Shown: piece by piece, positions 28,801 through 40,800 of the stretch
Numbering within the stretch: position 1 is the stretch's first letter
How the letters are laid out: every line of letters begins with the position of its first letter
Source: Luscinia megarhynchos
Taxonomy: Eukaryota; Chordata; Aves; Passeriformes; Turdidae
Length of the DNA: 64,000 nucleotides
Assembly: GCA_034336665.1 (NCBI GenBank)
Contig: CM067570.1
Location: forward strand, 19,296,502 to 19,360,501
Direction of reading: 5' to 3'
Translations under genes and position numbers: made by a program
Notes under the pieces: model-generated
The model's input: only the letters and a program-made list of their open reading frames with translations
The model's database searches: none
What the model was told of the DNA's origin: nothing

Positions 28801-31800
28801 AATCAGATAACAGATTAGTTTACAAAGCCATTCTGCAATTAGACATGCTTAGGTTTGAAAGTGCCCTCTTCCCCCTCCTCCTTGCACCTCTGGTAGATGT
28901 GTCTGTATTTGCAGTTTATTGCAGCTCAGTATGGTGGCTACGATGTTTTGCTCCAGGAAGAAAAAGCTTCACAAATGAGTTATGTTAGCTAATTACATGG
29001 TCATGCAGTAAAGCAACTGTTAAAATATTTCCTTCATTTGTAGACCAAGGGGTGCTCCCATCTCTAACAGTTTTACAGTAAGTATATTTTCTTGGCAGTA
29101 AAATAAGAGGTTGAATTCTGGTGTGAAAGGGAAACAACACTTAAAAACCCTAGTAGTACATCATCCATTCTTACTCCTTTGAGAATCTGGCTTGTCAGCA
29201 AAGTGTAAGGTTTTTGCATATAGTGCCTCAAAAAAAAAACCAAAAAAAAAACAAAGATCAAAAAGATCAAAAAGAAGCCACAACCTAATACATAATTGAA
29301 GACCAGGAAATGGAAGATTTAATGGAACGGAATTTTGAACAAATTCAAATGGTCACCATGCTGCCCACGGGAAATAATGCCCACTATAACAATTTTTCTT
29401 TAATAGAAAATTCATTCTTTCATTATTTGTCTTCTTGTACCCTTCTTTCATTGCATCATATGTACAACATGAGGCAAACTACCATCTGTGGAGATGTAGT
29501 GGGACTGTCAGCAAAATCTGCTGTCTTCCCACTGTTTTATTTCCTAGCTGACAAAACAGTTTGCATGGTTTTATTTAGTTGCAATTCAAATAAACTATTA
29601 AAGAATAGTTTTCTAGAACTCATTGAGTAGCCAGAAGGAAATAAGGAAAATGAAAAAAGATAGACATAAGAAAAATATGATCATTTAATGTGATTCACTA
29701 TTGTCAGGGAAGCTGTATGCATGGCTAACACTCTTCTCCTTCCTTTTTATTGGAGGCTTTCATTGCAATAATTCTTCTGATGATGTAATAGCTCTTGGAT
29801 ATGAAAACACTCTCTTTACTGAGTCAAAGCTGATTGGCTTGAAATATAGAAGTGTACATAAAGGGGGGGGAAATGCAAATGCGTTGATATTAATTTTTCA
29901 GAAAGGATTCCAAGAGTATATGAAGATATGATTAAAGAAACCTGCTACATCTTCATATTAACTTTGAACTTTATAGATAAACAAGTGTTTCCTACCAAGT
30001 TACAGTTCTGTTCTGTTAGTGCTTGCTGTAATATTTAGCCTTGTTATGAGATGCTTGATCATGTGACTCTTACTTTCTACACAACAACCAATGCAAAAAC
30101 AGTCTGTCAAGGACTGTCACTGAGGATCAATGCTAAATGTTACTCAGCAGGATGCAGACTGTATCTCAGTGGGTGTCCTTCTACTATGCTTTGATTATGT
30201 TTGTTGTAAAGAAAAGCCTAGTTGTGCTTACAGCCTTCATATTTCACACCCTCTGTGGAAGACATGTTATAGCCTCTTAATTTGTTCCCTTTTCAACATG
30301 ATGTGTTGTTTAAAATATATATACACTGCATTTTCAAAGATTCCTTCAGTATAATCTGATTATAAAGGGGTTATGTGACAGTTTGAATCTGCTGCTTGTT
30401 GTGTGGCTTAAATCTCTGGAGACAAGCTGACGGAACATCCATACAGTTTAGAGTCTGATGGCAGCTGTTGTTCAAAAACATTGTTTTGGGCCACATCTAG
30501 GGTCATCTGAGGAGGCACTTTGGCATACATCAAGGTAACAGTAGGATTTTATACTATTACTGCTTCTTATAACTTCTTTAGATGATGGTACTGTGGCTGG
30601 GCACGTGGGGGTAGCATTTAATTAAACTGAGTGGTAGTTTATTAGCTTAGAGCAAGGAGGGAAGGGAAAAGAGGAAGAATTTTTTTTAGTTTACAGAGTG
30701 AGTGAGGAGTAGTAAGTCTGTAAGAAGTAAATCTTTGCTGAACATTGATAAATAGATAGGGTTATATATTGTGAAAGAGAAAACAGGTAGTTCACTGGTC
30801 AGCAAGCTGATCTATTGCTTTTGTAAAAGGATGTTGCAAACATAATTACACATTTAAGAGAGCATCTCTGTGTTTCTGCATGACCAAAACATTCACCCGT
30901 GACTTCCCTTTGCATCTTAATGTTTGCCGTCTCTAATACACTTTTATAACACTGGTGCTCTACTAACAACTTCCAGGCATGAACGAATACATACTAGAAG
31001 ACCTTACCATGTGGACAGAGCTGACAAGTACTCTCTAGATGATGATCTGGTAAATCTAGAAGTTCTCAATGAGGTACTGTAATGTCTGAGTAGCAGCTTC
31101 TGACAATTGTACCTCACATTCTTGCCTATTTCTACTTTTTAGGTATCTCTTAGCAGATTCCTTCTTGCAATCTTTTGTCTCACCAAGGCAAAGGAATTCT
31201 CACGACTGATGTGCTGCCCCTCACTTCATTAATATATATAGTGGCATAAAAGTAGTAGCAGTGAATACTATTACGTGGAAAAACTTAATTATAAATGATG
31301 CTAGTTTAAATTATTTTTGTGAGTTTCCTAAAATGTGAAGTTTAGTCATAAAAATCTAGATTTAAGAGGTTTTTTTCTAAAATAATTGATTTATTTAGGA
31401 TAATGTATTACCTACTACTTCTGGATAAAGACTGATAAAACTGTCATATTTCACTGTATCACCTATTGGCAGAGTATCTGTAAATTTTTGTATTCGTAAT
31501 TCTTAAATTACAAGCCGGCAAAAAAAAAAAGTCATAATACTAGATTGTGCTAGTGTCCTGTTTAAATGGTCTTTTACTACTACTTAAAATTGAATCTTTG
31601 AAAAATTATTATCCTTGTTTCATGGCCAAATAAAAAAAAAATTAAAGGACGGGTACTATGAAGTGAAGTAATAATATGTACCACCATTTCCTCTTCAGAA
31701 GATTTGCTTCTCATCCTGATATTAAAAACATATTCTAATTTGCTATTAGGTGTTGCCATTTAACTTGTTTTATGACATTAGCAAGAATTTTAAAAAAGTT

Positions 31801-34800
31801 TAAGAAACATTTTGTGGGTTTGGCATTTAAATATAATTACAAACACAATAAGTATTTCTTAAACAGTGTTCTCAGTATATTTACATAAATCTTGGGAAAA
31901 TAATGTATAACTATCAAACTTTCTGTAATCTTCTCAGGATACAATTATCCAACAGCTGCAAAAACGTTATGCTGACTTACAGATTTATACTTATGTTGGA
32001 GACATTTTAATAGCCTTGAACCCCTTCCAGAATCTCAGCATTTATTCTCCCCAGGTAAGAGGGATTCCAAGCTGAAGATGGACGTTGCTTTACATTTTAT
32101 ATTAACAGCACTAGCTAAAATACTTAAATGATGCTGGAAGTTAGGAGCACAGACTAAACCTCAGCCTTTTATTTTTACAGAACAGTGGGGCTAAGAATTT
32201 ATTTTGTTTTGGTTCGTTTGTTAAATTTGCTTTCATTTTATTTCATTCACTTCTTGGAGGCGTAAATTCCACAAGAGGGACAGAGATTACCCCAGGCATA
32301 GCTGTGCCTCTTGTCCTGCATTTAGGACTTCCTTCTGGGAAACAGAAGGTGGTTGTATGAACCTCTTCATGTTGAGGGTTTTGCTTGCTGAAGAATTGCT
32401 CTGACTGAGGGTTATTACATGTCCTGGGCCATCAGCTCTTGCTTAAAAGAAACAAATTAATCAAATGCTGTAAACATAAAGACCAGTTTAATTCCCTACA
32501 AATATGAAGAGATGTGGAGCTAGAAATAACTTAGTCTCTGTGGATGCCTGAATCAGGGCTTCAGATAGGGGCGCCAGAATTCAGATAAGTTTCTTTTGTA
32601 TAAATTTGTTATTTCCTTCTTTGAAGGCTTATGTTTGATACTCTCTTCCTTGTGATACAGTTCTCTTCATTGGCTTGTGTGGGAAACATCAGAGTTGTAA
32701 TTTGTGTTCTGGAAATTGGACAGTGCCAAAAATTACCCCTCCTGTTCCAGGTGATTCAGTGGAAATTCTGTGGTACATCAGGAAACTTCTTTCTGTTGAA
32801 CAGGCAGATGATAGTCACTGTCTTCTTTTCAGTTCTAAATTAAGTAGCTGAGTTCCGTATTTTGACTACTGTGTGTATTTCTTTAAATTTAGTTCTCCAA
32901 GCTTTACCATGGTGTGAAGCGTTCATCAAATCCCCCCCACATATTTGCCTCTGCAGATGCTGCCTACCAAAGCATGGTTACATTCAGCAAGGATCAGGTA
33001 AGAATCTGTTCATTTTGGTTTAAGTTTTATATTAATCATACTGCCACTGTGCTACAGGGCTGTGAATAATGCTCTGTTATGTTGTATTTTGGGTAACTTT
33101 TTCTTTAAGCCATTTATTCCTAAATCAGCAAAACCAAAGTAGAAATCTGGTCCAATTTGGGAATTCTAAAGAGGACACAGTGATATGAAAGGTCAAATGA
33201 GATGATGGAGGTACCTGACCAATATATTTTTCTGGACACCCATGAAGTCCTGGCTGTTGACTCCAGCAGCAAAGTATTGCTGCACACTCTGATTCTAGGC
33301 CTGTCTTGACTTAGGTATTTCAATAATTTACAATTGTGTAAAATAGAAGGTTCTCATTGCCACAGCAAGTTAACAGATTTTGAACCATTTTTCTCTTGCA
33401 AAAAGACAAAAAAAATAGGAAATATTAGCGAATTTTTTAGTAAAATAAATTAAGTATGGGTTTATTATAAATGTAATAAGGACACAAATCCAATTATATA
33501 GCAATGATTTTAATAAAAATAAAATACCATATTATAGAAGATTTTACTGCGTTCTTAAGATTATAACTTCATACTCTTTCTAATTTGATGTGCAGTGTCT
33601 ACATGGATATTGTAGTCTGATAATTATTTTTGTTTATAAAATCCTCCTGGTTTTACCCTACACATCACACAATAATTAACAGAAAACGTTTTCTTAAAGT
33701 CACAAAACCAGAAAAAAATAAAAAACCTGAAATCAGAAAGTGCCGAGAAAATAAGACAAATAAAAGGGGCATTGAAGAGGAAGAAAACAGGAGTTTTACT
33801 GATGATGTGAAAGTACACTGGCCTGAGAGATGGTTAGTATTTCTTCAATGAGTTATGTTTTCTTTGATGGAGGCATTAAAGAAAACAGGTATTCATGTAG
33901 AGTAACCATGTGAGAACTTGTTTTCTGAGGAAAACATTATATCAGCTTGTCAGGCTAACTTTTTGCATCTTTAATATTATATGTTTTGAACTTCTTTTGG
34001 AAATAATCTTCATTCAGTTCTAAATCAGTTTCCTGTTTTCTGTTTGCAAAGTATTACAGGAGCTTGTTTATCTCCACTACCTGGCCAGCAGAATGCTAGT
34101 TCTTACATAAAGGTGCACACATAAGCACTGTAGCCAGACTGAAAAAATATTGATTCTGTTTGTTTTATCCATTGAACTTTGTCTTTTTTTTTTTACTTGT
34201 GAAGCTTGAAAGTTAACTTCAGCCTACTATTTCTCCTGAAGCAATAGTCAAGTTCTGACCAATTCTACAAGGACTCATGGGCCTTAACTGTGTAAACTGT
34301 TGTGCATGTCTTCCCTAGTCACACAAAAGCAATTAAGTTAGGTAGTGTAATTGATGTGGTACCTATTTCCAAGACGAAAAAAATGGACAGGAAGCAAATG
34401 AATGAGCTGCAAATGTCATATTGCACACATTACGTGGATTTGGTCCCTGCACTGGCTGTCAGACACCATAAGGTACCACCAGATAACTGCTGCATCTTTC
34501 AAGCCTTTTCACAAAGCTCGGCTCTTTATGAAGGGGCATTGCATGAAGTATTTTAGTACCTTATATCTTTTCCCAGCCAATAATCCCATGTAGTCACAGT
34601 ATCATGCAAATAGTTTTCAGATGTCTGCATAAAAACTTGTGGATCTGTGCTACAGCTCGGTGTTAACATTTTAATTATATGTCAGCTGTACCATACTGGT
34701 CATCTGTAGAAAAAATGGGAAAAAAAGGGTAAATAATAAATGCTATTAGAATTCACACTTTCTATTATCTGCATTCTTCAGTGTTCAGGTGAGAACTGGC

Positions 34801-37800
34801 TTTCATCTTCCATTTTGCCCATGAAGCATAACAGCAGAGAGGTGAAAATGATTTAGACCATTCTGGGTAGTCTCTTGAGTCTGGAAGCCTTTTGAAGAGC
34901 CTATAAAATACCATGTATTAAGGACTGCTGATGCAGGGAGAAGGTGGAGATGTCCTCCCAGAATCACCCAGATGCGCATTCTTCTGAAATGTTTAGGTGC
35001 TAGTTTGCTGTTCTAGCTTGAATATCAGCATCACCTGCAGAACAACCTCTCAACACAGGACCTATCATTTAAGATTTTTTTCAGAGCAAACTTTTGGTCA
35101 GTGTGTTAAAATCAGCTGTACCCTGTGATTCATGTTAATTCATATGAAGTCATATGAGCTCAAACATGGTCACTTGTTCATGTGTTCTAGCCCTTCAAAA
35201 TTCACTGCTTCACACATGCACCTTGGCTTCAGGCATTGAAAGATGCATTTTAGTAACCAGGGAATAAATTACTACAATGAGCCTTTGCTGATCTCTTCTT
35301 TTGGAAGGGAGTTGACACTTAAAATATTCAGTAGTTTTGGACTAAACATGAAATAACAGATAGGAGTAGTAATAGCAGAAATCGACCATGTGGTGAACTA
35401 TGCGCTTAAATATTTTGTTTTATGTGTTTAGTGCATTATCATCAGTGGGGAAAGTGGTGCAGGAAAGACAGAAAGTGCCCATCTGATCGTCCAACATTTG
35501 ACCTTCTTGGGAAAGGTATTTCCTAGCCAATTATGTAAAATCGTGAATAAATCCCCCCAACCCTACCCCAGTGTTCACTTTATTTAATCTCTAATACTTA
35601 AAGCTTTTCATGTGAATTGTCACACTTGATTTAGGGACACAATAATCATGCATGTGAGAGTATTGAATTAAGATGCAAGAGTATGACTCACACCAGCCAG
35701 TCAATGTTTTTTAAAAAGAAGGTGCCAGATTCTGAGTGTTCATTACCTGTAGTTATGTATAGTGTTTATCACCTGTATTTATACAATAAAGAACAAAAAA
35801 TATTACTGTGTCTTATATCTTAGAAGTTATTACACATTTAAATGTTATATGTAATGCTATTAGCACAAAACAATGGGAAAACTGACCATGTCAGCTTGAC
35901 CCTAAGTAGACAGCTTTAGTCCACTATGGTTTTTGGTACTCTTAACTAATTATAAAACAAGTCAAAGGTGGAACAGTTGCAGAGAAAGAGGCATCTGTGT
36001 TTTGCTACCTGTAGGAGATTTTCTTATCAGTTTGTTGGACCACTTGTTGAGTAAGTAGAAAGGTTAGCACAGTACGTAATTCCATACAAGCATGAGAAAA
36101 GAATTCTTAGCTTCTGGAGCAAGAATTGGATTGGGGGTAAGCATTATATTCTTTTAATTATCATTCTGATTTGTATCTTTCTGTCAAGGCCAATAACCGT
36201 GCTTTGCGTGAGAAAATTCTTCAGGTGAATCCTCTGGTTGAAGCATTTGGAAATGCCTGCACTGCCATCAATGACAACTCAAGTCGCTTTGGAAAATACC
36301 TGGAAATGATGTTTACACCTACAGGAGCTGTAATGGGGGCAAAGATTTCTGAATACCTACTTGAAAAATCAAGGGTTGTGAAACAGGCTGTGTAGGTATA
36401 TTAATTGTCTGTCCTATGGCATTTATGTAGTGTTTGGATTGATTTAATTATCAAAACTTCTGTGGTTTAGATATTTTTCCATCTTCTGCTAAAAAAAAAA
36501 TCGTTTGTACAGCTCTATGACACCAAAAATAGTCCTATTCTTTTGGAGTAGAAGCCAGAGCCACTTAATTCGTTGAGGAAATGTTATTTTCTGGATTTTC
36601 TGTGTTTCACAGCTGCTGATCCTACACTGTTAAAACAAGTGGGAGATTTGCTACCTTGCTTCAGTGAGCTCATTATAAGAACTACTTCTACATTCATTGT
36701 ACAAGATGCCACAAGAATAAACACAGGTGCTTTAAAAGGATACTCTTTTTTTTTTTTCCAGGGGAGAAAAAAATTTTCATATATTTTATTATATTTATGC
36801 CGGCCTGTATCATCAGAAGAAACTTTCTGAATATAGACTTCCTGATAAAAAGCCTCCTAGGTAACTATCACTCACTTGTTTTAACTGCTTATTGTAATTA
36901 GCTATTGATCAGCACTTGCTTTCAGTATGATGCCTTAAAATCTCTCTTAATCCTTCTCCATTCCTTAAGCATCTTTTTTAATCCTCCCAAGGTGAGAAGA
37001 AGATGGACATTAAGGCATTAAATTATTTGCATTTGTTTGAGAGGTTGAACTATTAAAACAGGAGGAGGAGGAACCAAGCTCATTATGTAGATATTTTGTC
37101 ATCCTTTCAAATGCAGACAACCCTGCTTATGATTTCTTACCGTAATGCCTCTGGTTCAGGAAGAACCCAGAATATGCTTCGGAGGTTTTTAATTGGTGTT
37201 TGTACTTTGGATGTGTCTGATCTATATTGGCTGAGGGGATACCTGTGAAATGTTGGCAACATTATCAGACATTAACGAAGAATAAGCAGATATTAATGCA
37301 GCAGAAACAAGAGCTTCTTATGAATTAGCATCAAACTGTATAATTGAAAGATATTGAGATAAATGTTCTTTCCAGTTACTGAGGTATTTGTATTTAAGTC
37401 ACTTTAACTTCTATTGACTTATGTGGTAGTGTGATGCTTTCTTTTCCCACTCTGTTTAGATACATTGATAATGAAACTGGGAAAGTAATGCATGATATTG
37501 TTACTAAAGATTCCTATGGAAGACAATTTGAAGCAATTCAGCATTGTTTTAGAATTATAGGATTTACTGATGAGGTAAGAGATTCGGTTGCTAAACCGTT
37601 ATTGACCTTATTTAGGAAAACTATCTCCAGTGCTTCCCTTCGATTTTGTGGATGTATATAATTTTGTGAGCCACAAAATCTCTGTTATGACAGAAGTCAA
37701 CTGTGAAAGCATAACCCGCCCCCCCCTCAGAAGGCAAGACCAGCCTGAGGTCCCAGTTAGTACTCAGGCAATTCTGTTGCACTGTTTCTTGTGTAAATAG

Positions 37801-40800
37801 AAGCTTACTTGAACTTGTAGAACTTGGTCTCAGAGAAAGCTACAAGCTTTAATATCCTTTCCAGTGTGCATGTTCTTCTTTCCTAGCCTAAATATGATGT
37901 GTATATCTAACTGAATTCCTTAAAAGTGCTTCTTGTCATCTTTCACAGGAAGTGTACTCAGTGTACAGAATACTGACTGGAATCTTAAATACTGGAAATA
38001 TTGAGTTTGCTGCTATTTCTTCACAACACCAAACAGATAAAAGTGAGGTTCCTAACCCAGAAGCCTTAGATAATGGTATATGCTTTTTAACATTGTCTGT
38101 TCTGTGTATGCGATTTGATTCTATTTGTGATAGTCTCTAGCTCATGGTAGCAGTTGGTCAATGCTGGTGATTTCCACTGCATAATCACAGTTGTGTGTCT
38201 TTTTGCACTGTCTTTTAGCTGCTGCACTACTAAGCATTGGGTCAGAAGAACTCCAAGAGGCCCTAACCTCCCACTGCGTTGTAACGCGGGGGGAGACCAT
38301 TATCCGAACGAACACGGTGGACAAAGCAGCGGACGTGCGAGATGCCATGTCCAAAGCCCTTTACGGCCGGCTCTTCAGCTGGATTGTAAATCGTATTAAT
38401 ACGCTGCTTCAGCCAGATAAAAATATATGGCAAGTTACACATCACTGACTCATGTGTACTTACTGTGCATATGTCTGATGGGTTCATCCATTTGTATATT
38501 TTTGATTTCGCTGGAAGAGTGCTGTGTTTATTTTGGCTAAGGCTTCAAAATGGCTTTCATGCTGTGATACTGAATCCTGTTTCCAGGACATTAAGCCCAT
38601 CATTTTCAAAGAGCTGAATAGAATTTTGCTACTGAAGTCAATGGAAAATGGGGTGGTTCAAGTGCTGTACAATTTTTAAAAAAGATGCTTCCTTTGTAGT
38701 GAACATGAAAATCGTACAAAAGGGTGATAAATAATTGAAGTACACTGAAAAACTTTAGTATGTATTCACAGTTCTTATAGTCCTCCTGCTTTTGTAAGCA
38801 AGTAATAAATGCAGATTTCAGATTGTTAATGTGCTGCTACTTGAGATGTGATTATTTTTTTATTTTTTATAATTACAGAAACATTATATTCTCCCTCCTT
38901 ATGATTTCATTGCTAGGCACTGATCTGGCTGGTTTGATCTTTTGAAGAAGCTGTAGAGATTTTAGAAACAAGGGAACCTCTCAGGTGATGTGAAAATGCC
39001 TCTGATCTGAGATCTCTACTTGCTACTTCACTATGTCAAATAGGCATATCCTCAGTTCTGGTAGTGACTGAGTTTGCTTAGCATATGGACTTTTAACAGT
39101 CCAGCTTGTAGCAGCAGCAGATTTGGTAATTACCCTTCTCAATGAGTATAGCAAAAATATACCATTAAACCTTGACACCTTTTCTCTGCCTGGAGAAGCT
39201 GACAGTAGATTTTATTTGGGATCTGCCTGCTGAAAGCCTTTGTTTCAATATGGCTGCTAAATGTCTGTTACTTTGTACCTATTATTTACCTGTCTTCTTC
39301 ATTTGCAAAATGAAAAATTTGCAAATTTGCAAATTTGGAAATTTGCAAAAAGCAAGTGGAAAACAAAAGTCTTACTGATGCTGAAGAAATGCAGAAGTTG
39401 TTTTAGGTTCAGACATATTTTTCCTCCTTTATTTTTGCAGCAGATTGAATGAGTTATGCAATCTTAGTTACCAAGTTTATTTTTATTTTAACTTAGTATT
39501 GCCCATAATGAATTTTGTTTGTATTTTCACATGCAGCAATGTTGAAAGTGGGATGAATGTCGGGATACTAGACATATTTGGATTTGAGAACTTCACAAGA
39601 AATTCTTTTGAACAGCTGTGCATAAATATTGCTAATGAACAGATCCAGTTTTATTTCAATCAACATATCTTTGCACTGGAGCAGGTAAATTTAACTCTGT
39701 TGAGATCTAGCTGAATCCAGTGTCCTATACCGTAATCATATTCAGGAGCACTTTATAAAACGAATATGTGATTTAAATGTGGGATAATGACATCTTTCTT
39801 TTGAAGTTTTGTAAATAATGTTGTTGAGGCCTACAGAGCATTGCTGTGCATCATAAATGTCCTAATGATGATGTTGCTTTTACTGTTTCGTAAAACTGTG
39901 CTGGTGACTTTTGTAGATGGAGTATCAGAGTGAGGGAATTGATGCCACTACAGTGGAGTATGAGGACAACCGTCCACTTCTAGATATGTTCCTTCAGAAA
40001 CCCATGGGTCTCCTGTCTCTGCTAGATGAAGAAAGTCGATTTCCTCAGGCAACAGACCTAACTTTAGTTGGTATGTGCAAGTAAAATTCCAGGAAAGCTC
40101 TGAGAAATGACAAATGTGTAATAAGTGCAGTGTCATCTTTATTCAAGTTTTCCTACCCTATTTGTCCTGAGGCTGTGTCATTTCATTTGACATACCAAGT
40201 GTATTTTTCGTAATGCTTCATCATTTTTTTCTTACATGTTTTCTATGCTTTTCAAATTGGAAAAGTTGTCTTAAGTGTCAGGTGGCAAGGGTCGTTTTTC
40301 CAACGTTGCAAGGAAATATCTGGTGTCTTCTCTGTGTATGAGGGGTACATCAAGTAGTATTTTTCCTTATTTACTGAAAGGAAGGCTCATACATAGTAGA
40401 TTCTTGTATCTAGGACCACCCTGTGAGAAGCATAGTGTTGAAAGGAAATTTAGACCATGGGTTCCTAGGCCCATGTTTATCCAATTAGAAAATACTGCTT
40501 CACTCTATATTATCGCATCATAAATAGGAAGTGTGTGTTATTTCTGGTGTGCCATCTGGCTTAATATTTCCTTGTCTTCCTGCATATTTTACATACATTT
40601 TAACGAATTTTGGTGCCTACCTTAAAATATGCAGCATATGCCAGGTTTAAAGTTGTTGTCTTGCATTTATTTACTAGAGCTGCATTTTTCTCTGCAATAT
40701 GAAGCAGAGTTTCACTTCCTTCAATGGAATGTGCCACAGATACCTAAACTGTTAGAGAAGAAGAACAGTTTCCAGTTAAATTGCACAATACATGTACAAG

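Larger units (their letters stand above)
24685..30976 (+). other. MYO3B intron, 6.3 kb
   Basis: AT-rich intron starting at tandem donors. It contains an (AT)10 tract at 27167-27186, a probable decayed CR1 piece at about 28062-28127 and A-rich sequence at 29230-29273 with a short tandem of agatcaaaa. Nothing else recognised. Confidence 0.8.
38430..39536 (+). other. MYO3B GC-AG intron, 1.1 kb
   Basis: Begins with GCAAGT instead of GT and ends with the usual CAG. Contains four tandem 8-mers (ATTTGCAA type) at 39317-39348. No gene recognised. Confidence 0.9.

Noticed and set aside
33630..33851. Charged open frame (Lys/Glu-rich)
   Set aside because: A-rich DNA gives such composition by chance; not part of MYO3B and no matching splice sites in phase.
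36613..36726. Exon-like segment between the switch I and NFHIF exons (strong acceptor, weak donor, 114 nt)
   Set aside because: In the required phase it gives a stop at the third codon, and human MYO3B as recalled has nothing at this position.
38432..38440. GT donor at 38434 as an alternative to the GC donor
   Set aside because: It would end in phase 0 and put the switch II exon out of frame.
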